NCBI GenBank assembly: GCA_022448985.1
Contig: JAKVCR010000021.1
Location: forward strand, 1-53,247
Direction: 5' to 3'
Length of the DNA: 53,247 nt
From: Roseibacillus sp.
GTDB taxonomy: Bacteria; Verrucomicrobiota; Verrucomicrobiia; Verrucomicrobiales; Akkermansiaceae
Shown here: positions 45,907 to 53,247 of the stretch, piece by piece
Layout of the letters: the number at the start of each line of letters is the position of its first letter
Position numbering within the stretch: the stretch's first letter is position 1
The notes under the pieces: model-generated
Told to the model about the DNA's origin: nothing
Databases searched by the model: none
Seen by the model: the letters and a program-made list of their open reading frames with translations, nothing else
Position numbers and translations under genes: made by a program

Positions 45907-46757
45907 GACTCTTCGAATTGTTTGAAGAGAATCGAAAAGTCGCACTCGCCTTCACCCAAGTCATTGCGTTTCTGCATCTGGTTGGCAGTGTTTGCAATTC
46001 CCGGAGTCTCGAGGCCAGCTCGTTGCGCGAGGTCGATCATGTAGCGTGAGTCCTTGAGCATGTTGGAAAGTGAAAAGTGCGGGTCAAAATCACCTTCCGC
46101 CATGCTAGGCACCTTCATATTGGCGAGCGCTGATGCGCAGGCATTGGGCTTGATCGATTCCAGATAGGTCTCGGCTGAAATGCCATAGGCGAGGCTGATC
46201 TTCAGTCCCTCTGCCAGAGCTTGGACGGTAGAGGCTGTAATCAGATTTGTGGTGAGCTTGAGGATGGTAGCGGCCAGAGGAGAGTCCACTTCCATGACTT
46301 GAGAGGAGGTTGCCTCCAGAAAAGGGCGGAGGCGTTCCAATACTCCCGCATTACCACCTGCATAGTAAACAAGGGCGGCATTACTGGCCGCCACCTTGCT
46401 ACCAGTGAAGGGAGCGTTCAGGAACCCACATTGAAGACGAGCACACTCAGTCACCAGATAGTCAGTAGTGTCATGATCGATGGTAGCGTGATTGACGAAG
46501 GTTTTACCCGGACCAAGAGAATCCCGCACTTTCTCGAAAACGTCCCGTACCGCTGGAACGTCCTTGAGATAGCAGACAAGGATCTGGGCATTACCTGCTG
46601 CGGTTGCTGGATCGGCTTCAAAGTCCATGCGCTCACGGGGGGAACGGCTCCAGGTAGTCACTGGATACCCGGCTGCGGCAATGTGATCGGCGGCCCGTGA
46701 ACCGATGATGCCGAGTCCGAAGACGGCGACGGAGGGAAGAGAAGAAGGGTCGCTCAT
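45903..46757 (-). CDS. NAD(P)-dependent dehydrogenase of the 3-hydroxyisobutyrate dehydrogenase family
   Basis: The 284-residue protein has an N-terminal Rossmann fold (VAVFGLGIIGSRAADHIAAA), the substrate-binding region NAPFTGSKVAASNAALVYYA (family: DAPVSGG) and the catalytic Lys helix LKLTTNLITASTVQALAEGL. The C-terminal all-helical domain continues with MLKDSRYMIDLAQRAGLETP. The family oxidises beta-hydroxyacids or reduces aldehydes such as succinic semialdehyde and glyoxylate; TGSK instead of SGG is nearer to glyoxylate-reductase-like and cytokine-like members. The exact substrate is open. It is the first gene of a two-gene unit with ygfZ. Confidence 0.88.
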   Translation of the reverse strand: MSDPSSLPSVAVFGLGIIGSRAADHIAAAGYPVTTWSRSPRERMDFEADPATAAGNAQILVCYLKDVPAVRDVFEKVRDSLGPGKTFVNHATIDHDTTDYLVTECARLQCGFLNAPFTGSKVAASNAALVYYAGGNAGVLERLRPFLEATSSQVMEVDSPLAATILKLTTNLITASTVQALAEGLKISLAYGISAETYLESIKPNACASALANMKVPSMAEGDFDPHFSLSNMLKDSRYMIDLAQRAGLETPGIANTANQMQKRNDLGEGECDFSILFKQFEES

Positions 46758-46987
46758 GGGGACGATCTACGGTCCGTATTCCGACCCTGCAAGCCTGACT
46801 CCCATGCGAATGGACCTTTCTCTTCAGTAATAGATTCGAGCCCTGAGAATAAAAACGCTAACAGTGTGAATAAGCTGGAAAAACTTGACTTTGAGAGGGG
46901 CATCCTGCACTCCAAGGGTTGAGGTCTGGTATTCGCTTGGCTCCCTTTTCCTGCTCTTGATCCCAACACGGACTTCTCATAAGTAAT
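46758..46987. other. Divergent intergenic region before the GT2 gene
   Basis: These 230 bases separate the dehydrogenase gene (minus) from the GT2 gene (plus). TTGACT (46885-46890) is a possible plus-strand -35 element, without a clear -10. I see no gene or repeat. Confidence 0.35.
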
Positions 46988-48481
46988 ATGGAATTCCTCA
47001 AATGGAGTTGGTACGTGGCTTACGTTCTCGTCCTTCTGGGTCTCTCGGGCTACGGATGCCATCGGTTGTGCATCGTCTATCTTTACCTTCGCCACTCCTG
47101 GCGCCGGCCTCAGGTGAAGCAGAAGTTTGCCGACCTTCCGGTGGTCACGGTGCAGCTTCCGGTGTTCAATGAGATGCACGTGGTGGAGCGCCTGCTCACT
47201 TCGGTGTCCAAGCTCGACTATCCCATAGAGAAGCTGCAGATCCAGTTGCTGGATGACTCGACCGACGAGACCACTGAGATTGCGCGGAAGGAGATCGAGA
47301 AGCTCCAGTCGCAGGGATTCGACGCGGAGATGATTCACCGGGAGGACCGGACGGGCTTCAAGGCGGGTGCGTTGGAGAACGGACTTATTACTGCGAAGGG
47401 GGATTACGTCTTTATTCTTGATGCGGATTTTGTTCCAAATCCTGATGTCCTGCGCGAAACCATCCACTATTTCACGGACGATGGGATCGGCTTGATCCAG
47501 ACGCGCTGGGGACACCTCAACCGGAACTACAACCTGCTTACCCGGATACAGGCCATGTTTCTTGACGGCCATCTGGAACTGGAACAGACAGCACGCAACC
47601 GTAGCGGTCGATTTTTCACCTTTAATGGAACGGGTGGAATCTGGCGTAAGGAATGCATCGCCGATGCCGGGGGATGGGAGCATGACACCCTTACCGAGGA
47701 TATGGATCTCAGCTACCGTGCCCAGTTGCGTAACTGGCGGTTCATCTTCCTTAACGAGGTTGAAACGCCGGCTGAGCTACCGGTGGACATGGATGGCTTC
47801 AAAAGCCAGCAACATCGGTGGACCAAGGGCTCGATTCAGTGCTGCAAGAAAGTGCTGCCTGCCATCTGGCGCAGCAAGTTTCCCCTCCACGTGAAGCTGG
47901 AAGCAACGGCTCACCTCACCTCGAACTTTGCCTGGCTCCTCCTCATGGTGTTGTGTTTCCTGATCTTCCCCAACACCAAGTACCAGCCGGAAATGAGTGT
48001 TTGGGTGAAGGCTCTTATCCATATCCCGATCTTCATTTTTGCTTCTGGTGCGGTTATCTTCTTCTATGTCATGGCGCAGAAGGCCCTGCATCCGAAGGGG
48101 TGGTGGAAGGAGGTCGTCTATCTTCCCTGTCTCCTGGCCCTTGGTATCGGGATGTCCATCAATAACGCTCGTGCGGTGATGGAAGCGCTCCTGAACATGC
48201 AGTCCGGATTCGTGCGGACGCCGAAGTATGGGGTTGGGAAGCAAAAGACGGAAAAATCCACCGCGGTTAAAAAGAACCGCTACAAGGCCATCCGTTCTGT
48301 CACGCCCTTGTTAGAGTTTCTCTTCGGAGTGTTCTTCCTCTTTGTTCTTCTCGACGCGCTCCTGAATGGAAATACAGTTTCATTTATTTTCCTCCTTCCC
48401 TTTCCGATAGGCTTCTTCTATACTTCCATTTCATCATTCGTGATATCTTGGAATGCCGCCGGCAATCGGCAGACCGAGTAG
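46988..48481 (+). CDS. Membrane glycosyltransferase family 2 (processive synthase type)
   Basis: The 497-residue protein has an N-terminal helix (YVAYVLVLLGLSGYGC), a cytosolic GT-A domain and four or five C-terminal helices. Catalytic motifs of processive GT2 enzymes are all present: LLDDSTDETTEIA, VFILDADFVPNP (DxD), TLTEDMDLSYRAQL (TED) and SQQHRWTKGSIQ (QxxRW). The closest relatives by motif are cellulose-synthase-like CslA/mannan synthases and ceramide-type glucosyltransferases. It probably makes a beta-linked polymer or glycolipid at the inner membrane. No PilZ or BcsB partner is seen. It overlaps in sequence with an upstream in-frame extension of the next gene. Confidence 0.9.
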   Translation: MEFLKWSWYVAYVLVLLGLSGYGCHRLCIVYLYLRHSWRRPQVKQKFADLPVVTVQLPVFNEMHVVERLLTSVSKLDYPIEKLQIQLLDDSTDETTEIARKEIEKLQSQGFDAEMIHREDRTGFKAGALENGLITAKGDYVFILDADFVPNPDVLRETIHYFTDDGIGLIQTRWGHLNRNYNLLTRIQAMFLDGHLELEQTARNRSGRFFTFNGTGGIWRKECIADAGGWEHDTLTEDMDLSYRAQLRNWRFIFLNEVETPAELPVDMDGFKSQQHRWTKGSIQCCKKVLPAIWRSKFPLHVKLEATAHLTSNFAWLLLMVLCFLIFPNTKYQPEMSVWVKALIHIPIFIFASGAVIFFYVMAQKALHPKGWWKEVVYLPCLLALGIGMSINNARAVMEALLNMQSGFVRTPKYGVGKQKTEKSTAVKKNRYKAIRSVTPLLEFLFGVFFLFVLLDALLNGNTVSFIFLLPFPIGFFYTSISSFVISWNAAGNRQTE

Positions 48482-48515
48482 TTCCGTAAATGGAAGTATC
48501 CCGTCCCACCTGTCG

Positions 48516-49166
48516 ATGATTCCCAATCTGCTGAACCGTTCCCCGCTTTTTACGGTCGTCAGCCTTTCGGCTCTTTTTCTCAGCAGCTGTGCTCAGGTGG
48601 ATATACATAACAAGGTTCTTGTGAGTGTTCGCGATCAAAAGATGATGATCGTGAAGGAGGGCGTGCCAGTGAAGAGCTACTCCGTCTCGACTTCCAAGTT
48701 TGGTCTAGGGGACAGGCCTGGCAGTAAGTACACGCCTCTTGGAACCATGCGCATCGCCCGCAAGATAGGGGACGGTGCCCCCTCCGGAGCTGTCTTCAAG
48801 AGTCGTCGCCGGACGGGAGAAGTCCTTCGCCCAAATTCTCCGGGTCGAGATCCCATCGTCTCGCGTATCATCTGGCTGAAGGGGATGGAGTATAAGAATC
48901 GGAATGCCTATCGACGCTACATCTACATCCACGGGACACCCGAGGAGTGGAGTATTGGAAGGCCCGCCAGCTACGGATGCATCCGGATGAGGTCCCGCGA
49001 TATCATCGATCTTTATCGACGGGTGGGAGTGGGGGCCGAAGTGAAGGTGATCCGGGGATCGCTCTTCCGCACCCCAGTTGCTCCGCCTCAGGGCGAATAC
49101 GCCCGGCAAGAGACGGATCGGGTGCGGCAGGATCGTAAGCAGCTTCGTGCCGGCCCCTCGATTTGA
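48516..49166 (+). CDS. L,D-transpeptidase lipoprotein (YkuD domain)
   Basis: The 216-residue protein begins with a lipoprotein signal (SLSALFLSSC, lipobox LSSC at residues 23-26), so it is anchored in a membrane. The YkuD domain carries the catalytic set IYIHGTPEEWSIGRPASYGC and IRM, with His in HGT and nucleophile Cys in SYGCIRM. Such enzymes make 3-3 peptidoglycan crosslinks or attach proteins to it. The ATG at 48516 is chosen because it begins the signal; earlier in-frame starts run into the GT2 gene. It sits right after the GT2 gene and may be cotranscribed, a pairing that suggests an envelope function. Confidence 0.9.
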   Translation: MIPNLLNRSPLFTVVSLSALFLSSCAQVDIHNKVLVSVRDQKMMIVKEGVPVKSYSVSTSKFGLGDRPGSKYTPLGTMRIARKIGDGAPSGAVFKSRRRTGEVLRPNSPGRDPIVSRIIWLKGMEYKNRNAYRRYIYIHGTPEEWSIGRPASYGCIRMRSRDIIDLYRRVGVGAEVKVIRGSLFRTPVAPPQGEYARQETDRVRQDRKQLRAGPSI

Positions 49167-49212
49167 TCCTGCCAGCTTTAGCCCGGGATTATGGGATTTC
49201 GGTTGCGTGTGC

Positions 49213-49240
49213 TTGACAGCAGCCCCGCCTTGCCTAGGTT
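49213..49240 (+). promoter_or_regulatory. Promoter of rpsT
   Basis: A perfect TTGACA (49213-49218) is followed after 16 bases by TAGGTT (49235-49240). Transcription would start near 49247, about 20 bases before the rpsT ATG. Confidence 0.55.
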
Positions 49241-49245
49241 CGTCG

Positions 49246-49257
49246 CCCCTTCGGGGA
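49246..49257 (+). promoter_or_regulatory. Hairpin in the rpsT leader
   Basis: CCCC and GGGG enclose TTC, giving a C(UUCG)G-like stable hairpin in the short leader just before the start codon. It would cover most of the leader; a role in translation control is possible. Confidence 0.35.
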
Positions 49258-49266
49258 TATCTTCAT

Positions 49267-49536
49267 ATGGCCAACTCAAAATCTGCCCTTAAGCGGGTCC
49301 GGCAAATCGAGCGTCGGACCGATCGCAACAAGGTTCTTCGCACCAAGGTGAAATCCCTGCGGAAGAAGACGCTGGAGGCCGCCCAGGCTGGTAATGCTGA
49401 AGAAGCACAAAACAATATGAAGCAACTGGCCTCGGCCGTGGATCAGGCTCATCAGAAAGGCATTTTCCACAGGAACAAGGCCGCCAACCTCAAGAGCAAG
49501 ATGGTCAAGGCCATCAAGAGTGCCGGAGGCTCTTAG
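49267..49536 (+). CDS. rpsT: 30S ribosomal protein S20
   Basis: S20 binds 16S rRNA early in 30S assembly. The 89-residue product begins MANSKSALKRVRQIERRTDR, typical for the family, and is a three-helix basic protein with LASAVDQAHQKGIFHRNKAA near the end. It is preceded by its own promoter and short leader, so it is probably transcribed alone or with the zinc-ribbon gene downstream. Confidence 0.97.
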   Translation: MANSKSALKRVRQIERRTDRNKVLRTKVKSLRKKTLEAAQAGNAEEAQNNMKQLASAVDQAHQKGIFHRNKAANLKSKMVKAIKSAGGS

Positions 49537-49602
49537 GGTTTTGTGTCCTGTGGGATACAGGCGTAGCCAGGTGCATTTTTCCCAGCTTGCTTTGCTTTTA
49601 CT

Positions 49603-49830
49603 GTGGAACCTCTACCAAGTGAACGGTTTGCCAAGGCGCGGGAGATCGCGTCCAATCCGGGCGAATACCAGGTCTGCGAGGGTTGCGAATCAATCGTAGG
49701 GCTTGAGACCATTGTCTGCCCCAATTGTCACAGCTACCGTTTCGATGGGGATCCCATCCGCGTGGTTGATCAGGCTATTTTACTGGGGTCCCGCGAAAAG
49801 CGCTCAGTGACCGCCGAGGACCTGGCGTAA
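49603..49830 (+). CDS. Small zinc-ribbon protein, function unknown
   Basis: The 75-residue protein has two CxxC pairs, CEGCESIVGL and CPNCHSYRFDG, which form a zinc ribbon. An N-terminal helix (LPSERFAKAREIASNPGEYQ) precedes them. It starts with GTG. I do not know its function; the pattern looks conserved rather than random and resembles short verrucomicrobial proteins with a TIVCPNCHSYRF-type core. It follows rpsT by 66 bases and faces pheT. Confidence 0.75.
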   Translation: MEPLPSERFAKAREIASNPGEYQVCEGCESIVGLETIVCPNCHSYRFDGDPIRVVDQAILLGSREKRSVTAEDLA

Positions 49831-49844
49831 CTATCGTCAGGATG

Positions 49845-49860
49845 CTGGTTCGCCAGTTTC
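49845..49860. terminator. Small hairpin between convergent genes
   Basis: CTGG (49845-49848) and CCAG (49853-49856) enclose the tetraloop TTCG and are followed by TTTC. It lies between the zinc-ribbon gene and pheT and could stop plus-strand transcription. The stem is short. Confidence 0.35.
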
Positions 49861-49861
49861 T

Positions 49862-52246
49862 CTAACGGTAACTGATCGGGAGCGCATTCTCCAGGTGCTG
49901 GAGTACCTTCTGGTGCGCGGCGTCAACTTCGTCGCTCTTCAGGGTCCGGTCGGCGGCACGGTAGTTGAAGCTGTAGGCAACTGACTTGCGGTCGGCAGTG
50001 AGTTTTTGTCCGGAAGAATCACGGAAAACATCAAAGCAGCCAAAGGAAACGAGGAGTGGTTCGTTGAGCTTCCGGATAGATTTTTCGATCTCAGCGTTCG
50101 CGAGGTCCACGGGAACCTCCATGGACGCGTCACGGGAAGAACCGGGGAACTGCGGCAGTTCTACCACGCGAGATCCTCCACCCCGCAGGTCGCACACGCG
50201 GGTGAGATCAAGTTCGGCTAAATAGACGGGGAACTCCAGGTCGAGTTCACGACCGCGAGAGGGAGAGAGTTGCGCGAAGGATCCGATGGTCTTGCCATTT
50301 GCCAGCACCTGGGCGGCTTGGAGGAAGTTGCCCGGTTGGGTTGATACAAGTTGGACCTGCGCGTCGGGCAGGATTGTTTCGATCACTCCCTTCAGGGTGA
50401 AGGCATCGCTCGCAGTGTCTTGCAGGCTCTCCCAGAAGTCCGGTTGGCTGCTGCCACCAAGGAGAATCCCGAGCGCGTCCATTTCGAGGTCAGGGGCCTT
50501 CCCTCCACCGGCATTGCGGAAACAACGTCCAGTCTCGAAGAAGCGCACCGCCTTGGCACCCTGCCGGACGTTACGACTGGCGGTGGAGAGGAGGGAGGGG
50601 GCAAGGCTCGGTCGCATCACGCTGTGATCCTCGCTGAGAGGCAGACTGACGCGGATGATATCCCCCTCATGGAGAGGACGGAGGGGCAGAGCGTCCCGGA
50701 GCTGGTTCTCGGCTATGAGCTTAATGGTCTGGGTTTCGTAGAACCCGAGGGCCGCAAGCTGCTTCTTCAGATCAAGTTCGAGATCGTAACGGGCATCGAC
50801 CGTAGTTGGAATAGCGGTGCTTGAGAGGTTCCGGGCCGGGATGGAATCCAGACCCGCCACCCGTACGACCTCCTCGGCGAGATCAATGTGGCGCTGCAGG
50901 TCGAGGCGATAGCTAGGAACCTGCCACTGATCGTCTCCACACGGGGTGAGGCCGAGTCGTTTGAGAGATTGATTGGCGTCCTCCATGGAGACAGCGCCGC
51001 CTACCAGTTGCTGCAGGCGGGCGGGGTCAAGAGTGACGGTGCCAGCAAGGGTGGGGGCTTCCCCGGCACAAAGAGTGGGCTCTTCGGTGGTGCCACCGGT
51101 CAATTCGGCAATGAGCTTGGCAGCAAGGGCGGAGGCCTTGAGGACTCCCTGCGGATCTACTCCCCGTTCAAAGCGGTAGGAGGAGTCGGAGTGGAGATTG
51201 AGACGTCGTGCAGTACGGCGAATACTGGGGGGGTCGAACCAAGCCGATTCCAGGATGACATCGCGGGTAGATTCAGTCACCCCGGATTCTTCCCCTCCCA
51301 TCACTCCCCCAAGGGCGAGGGCACTTCCGGATTGGTCGGAGATCACGCAGTCTGTTGCAGTCAGCGTGTAGGTTTCCTCATCAAGGGCTGAGAACTCTTC
51401 TCCCTCCCCGGCGTAACGCACACGGATTCCACCATTGACCTTGGAGGCATCGAAGGCGTGCAGCGGTTGACCCAGTTCGTGCAGGACGAAGTTGGTGAGA
51501 TCCACGACGTTGTTGATAGGGCGCAGGCCGATAGCCTCCAGCCTGCTCTTCAGCCAATCCGGACTCTCACCTACGGTCACATTCTTGATATGTACCGCGG
51601 TGTAAAAAGGACAGGTCTCCTGATCCTCCAGGTTCAGGGACGCACCAGCCGGGGCCAGCTTGGCAGAAGGAATCTCGGGGGTCTTGAGGTTGCGACCAGT
51701 GAGGGCGGCCACTTCCCGGGCCATCCCGTGATGGCTGAGGAGGTCGGGGCGGTTTGGAGTGACCTCGATTTCGAAGATGGTGTCATTCTCAACGAATTGG
51801 TGGAGTGGCTTGCCGGTCTCCCATTCGGAGGGAAGGATCATGAGGCCGCTGTGATCTGTGCCCAGTCCCAGTTCGACTGCAGAGCAGAGCATGCCCCTGG
51901 ACTCGACCTTACGCATCACGGTTTCACCGATTGTGAAGCCGCCAGGCAATTCGGCACCCGGGAGTGCACAGGGCACCTTGTCACCCACCTTGTAGTTCTT
52001 GGCGCCGCAGACGATTTGCCGCAGTTCTCCTTCTCCCGCATCGACCTGGGTCACACTAAGGCGGTCGGCATTGGGGTGCTGTTCGGTTTGTACGATCCGG
52101 GCGACTACCACCGAGTCGGTGGAAACACCCTGTTCCGAGATGCCTTCGACCTCCACCCCGGCGAAGGTGAGGATATCATCGAACTCGGAGTTGCTGAGAC
52201 CGCTCAGGTCGAGATGGTCGGCAAGCCAGTTTCTGGAAACTAACAT
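49862..52246 (-). CDS. pheT: Phenylalanyl-tRNA synthetase beta subunit
   Basis: PheT pairs with PheS to charge tRNA(Phe). The 794-residue length is normal. Domains in order are the EMAP-like tRNA-binding domain (VVVARIVQTEQHPNADRLSV), the B3/B4 editing domain (residues about 205-375, with LGQPLHAFDASKVNGGIRVR), B5 (about 400-470), the class II-like core and the C-terminal anticodon-binding ferredoxin fold (FPGSSRDASMEVPVDLANAE). It starts 64 bases after pheS ends. Confidence 0.96.
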   Translation of the reverse strand: MLVSRNWLADHLDLSGLSNSEFDDILTFAGVEVEGISEQGVSTDSVVVARIVQTEQHPNADRLSVTQVDAGEGELRQIVCGAKNYKVGDKVPCALPGAELPGGFTIGETVMRKVESRGMLCSAVELGLGTDHSGLMILPSEWETGKPLHQFVENDTIFEIEVTPNRPDLLSHHGMAREVAALTGRNLKTPEIPSAKLAPAGASLNLEDQETCPFYTAVHIKNVTVGESPDWLKSRLEAIGLRPINNVVDLTNFVLHELGQPLHAFDASKVNGGIRVRYAGEGEEFSALDEETYTLTATDCVISDQSGSALALGGVMGGEESGVTESTRDVILESAWFDPPSIRRTARRLNLHSDSSYRFERGVDPQGVLKASALAAKLIAELTGGTTEEPTLCAGEAPTLAGTVTLDPARLQQLVGGAVSMEDANQSLKRLGLTPCGDDQWQVPSYRLDLQRHIDLAEEVVRVAGLDSIPARNLSSTAIPTTVDARYDLELDLKKQLAALGFYETQTIKLIAENQLRDALPLRPLHEGDIIRVSLPLSEDHSVMRPSLAPSLLSTASRNVRQGAKAVRFFETGRCFRNAGGGKAPDLEMDALGILLGGSSQPDFWESLQDTASDAFTLKGVIETILPDAQVQLVSTQPGNFLQAAQVLANGKTIGSFAQLSPSRGRELDLEFPVYLAELDLTRVCDLRGGGSRVVELPQFPGSSRDASMEVPVDLANAEIEKSIRKLNEPLLVSFGCFDVFRDSSGQKLTADRKSVAYSFNYRAADRTLKSDEVDAAHQKVLQHLENALPISYR

Positions 52247-52310
52247 CGTGGGAAGTCTGGAAGATGAGAGGGGAGTCGGATCATTCGTTTTGAAGGGTCA
52301 TGCGCAGTAT

Positions 52311-53247
52311 TCAGGCAAATTGGGTCAGGAACCTCGCATCATTCTCAATGAGCAGTCGGATGTCCTTGATGCCCCACTTGATCATGGCAAGGCGGTCCAG
52401 TCCCATGCCGAAGGCGTATCCAGTGACCTTGTCAGGGTGGTAAAGATCGTCGCCACGGGATTTGCAGATTTCCTCAAAAACGGCGGGGTCCACCATTCCG
52501 CAACCAGCGACCTCGATCCATTCCGGATCGTGGCCTTCCAGCTGGAGACGAGCATCTATTTCGAAACTTGGCTCGGTGAAGGGGAAAAAATGCGGGCGAA
52601 AGCGCACTTCGGTATCTTCCCCGAACATGGACCGATAGAAGAACTCCAAGGCGCCCTTGAGGTCTCCGACCTGCACGTCAGTGTCGACATAAAGACCTTC
52701 AAGCTGGTTGAAAGCTGGCAGGTGAGTTTTATCCACTTCGTCGCGGCGGTAGCAGGAGCCAGGTGCGATGACGCGTACGGGAGGGGCTTCTGTTTCCATG
52801 GTGCGGATCTGAACCGTGGATGTGTGAGTGCGCAGGAGTTTTCCGGTGTCAAAGTAAAAGGTATCCTTTTCGTTACGGGCTGGGTGTTCGGGAGGTGTGT
52901 TGAGGGCATCGAAACAGTGGAACTCGGTTTCGATTTCAGGGCCCTCTGCCAGCGCGAAACCGAGGCGGCGCAGGATGCTGATGGCACGGTCCTTGAGCTG
53001 GGTCAGGGGATGGAGGTTGCCCGGGTGGAGCGGGCGTCCCGGAAGGGTGAGGTCGAGACCTTCCAGGGAGGTGCGATCTGCTTCGTCCTGCAGGGCATTA
53101 CCCTTGCCCTCGAGGGCTTGCGTAATCGCGTTGCGGGCGGAATTGAGGAGTTGCCCCACCACGGGTTTCTCTTCCTTGGAAAGGTCCTTCATGCCCGCGG
53201 AAGCTGCCGTAAGGCGGCCTTTTTTGCCGAGAAAGGCAATACGGGCC
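52311..53247 (-). CDS. pheS: Phenylalanyl-tRNA synthetase alpha subunit (partial, 5' end outside the window)
   Basis: PheS is the catalytic subunit. The visible 311 residues contain the class II motifs: GPEIETEFHCFDALNTPPEH (motif 1 region), LLRTHTSTVQIRTME, CYRRDEVDKTHLPAFNQLEG (motif 2) and GMGLDRLAMIKWGIKDIR (motif 3). An internal ATG at 53192 could be taken as the start, but the frame stays open to the window edge and reads ARIAFLGKKGRLTAASAG before it, which is the normal N-terminal coiled-coil region. About 30-40 residues are missing. Confidence 0.95.
   Translation of the reverse strand, partial: ARIAFLGKKGRLTAASAGMKDLSKEEKPVVGQLLNSARNAITQALEGKGNALQDEADRTSLEGLDLTLPGRPLHPGNLHPLTQLKDRAISILRRLGFALAEGPEIETEFHCFDALNTPPEHPARNEKDTFYFDTGKLLRTHTSTVQIRTMETEAPPVRVIAPGSCYRRDEVDKTHLPAFNQLEGLYVDTDVQVGDLKGALEFFYRSMFGEDTEVRFRPHFFPFTEPSFEIDARLQLEGHDPEWIEVAGCGMVDPAVFEEICKSRGDDLYHPDKVTGYAFGMGLDRLAMIKWGIKDIRLLIENDARFLTQFA

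Noticed and set aside
53192-53192. ATG at 53192 as the true pheS start
   Set aside because: The upstream in-frame residues match the usual PheS N-terminal region, so the gene runs past the window edge.
1-53247. tRNA genes, CRISPR arrays, insertion sequences, prophage
   Set aside because: I looked for TTCGA-type T-loops, regular repeats and transposase motifs in the gaps and found none that hold up.

Overview
The window looks like chromosomal DNA of a Verrucomicrobiota (PVC group) bacterium. The reasons are a Minf_1886-family protein next to penicillin-binding proteins, a split complex I operon that starts at nuoD, a secreted BspA-type leucine-rich repeat protein, a secreted GH9 glycoside hydrolase, and double-membrane markers (BamA, a lipoprotein L,D-transpeptidase). 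Phylum assignment is inference; no rRNA lies in the window. Most start codons have no Shine-Dalgarno sequence. I see no tRNA, CRISPR array, insertion sequence or phage gene.

The most notable content is two genes, 32 kb apart, each read through one in-frame TGA. In both, the TGA sits exactly where the protein family has its redox cysteine or selenocysteine, and in both a short hairpin of bacterial SECIS geometry follows it. One (467-1885, minus) is a secreted iodothyronine-deiodinase-like thioredoxin-fold protein with the motif T-Sec-P-P-F, an nDsbD-like domain and two EF hands. The other (33871-34857, plus) is a DUF3179 protein whose usual CxxC is Sec-H-L-C. Conventional gene calling would cut both in two. 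The organism should therefore encode selenocysteine machinery elsewhere.

Layout: 21-1885 (minus) deiodinase-like selenoprotein and a small membrane protein; 2109-6054 (plus) GH9 hydrolase and leucine-rich repeat protein; 6160-10480 (minus) aroC, CvpA-like protein, gatB and an ABC ATPase; 10801-11412 (plus) HNH nuclease; 11440-24717 (minus) complex I genes nuoD to nuoN; 24935-26789 (plus) histone-deacetylase-like protein and a ketopantoate-reductase-like protein; 26761-31478 (minus) intact PBP1A, a second PBP1A-like protein whose transpeptidase has lost its catalytic residues, and a Minf_1886 protein; 31590-34857 (plus) an active-looking trypsin-like PDZ protease, a pseudoprotease and the DUF3179 selenoprotein; 34973-42297 (minus) tig, clpP, clpX, a C-terminal processing protease, tsaD, a HAD phosphatase and a coiled-coil membrane protein; 42559-44916 (plus) bamA; 45016-46757 (minus) a YgfZ-like protein and a 3-hydroxyisobutyrate-dehydrogenase-like enzyme; 46988-49830 (plus) a GT2 synthase, an L,D-transpeptidase, rpsT and a zinc-ribbon protein; 49862-53247 (minus) pheS (cut by the window edge) and pheT.

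How they work together: the largest unit is respiratory complex I without nuoA, nuoB and nuoC. It carries two almost identical CRP/FNR-type palindromes, one before nuoD and one before nuoG, each with the same promoter spacing, so one regulator probably controls both halves. A second theme is the cell envelope: peptidoglycan synthesis and crosslinking (PBP1A pair, L,D-transpeptidase), outer-membrane assembly (BamA), periplasmic proteolysis, and exported redox proteins. A third is cytosolic protein quality control (Tig-ClpP-ClpX).
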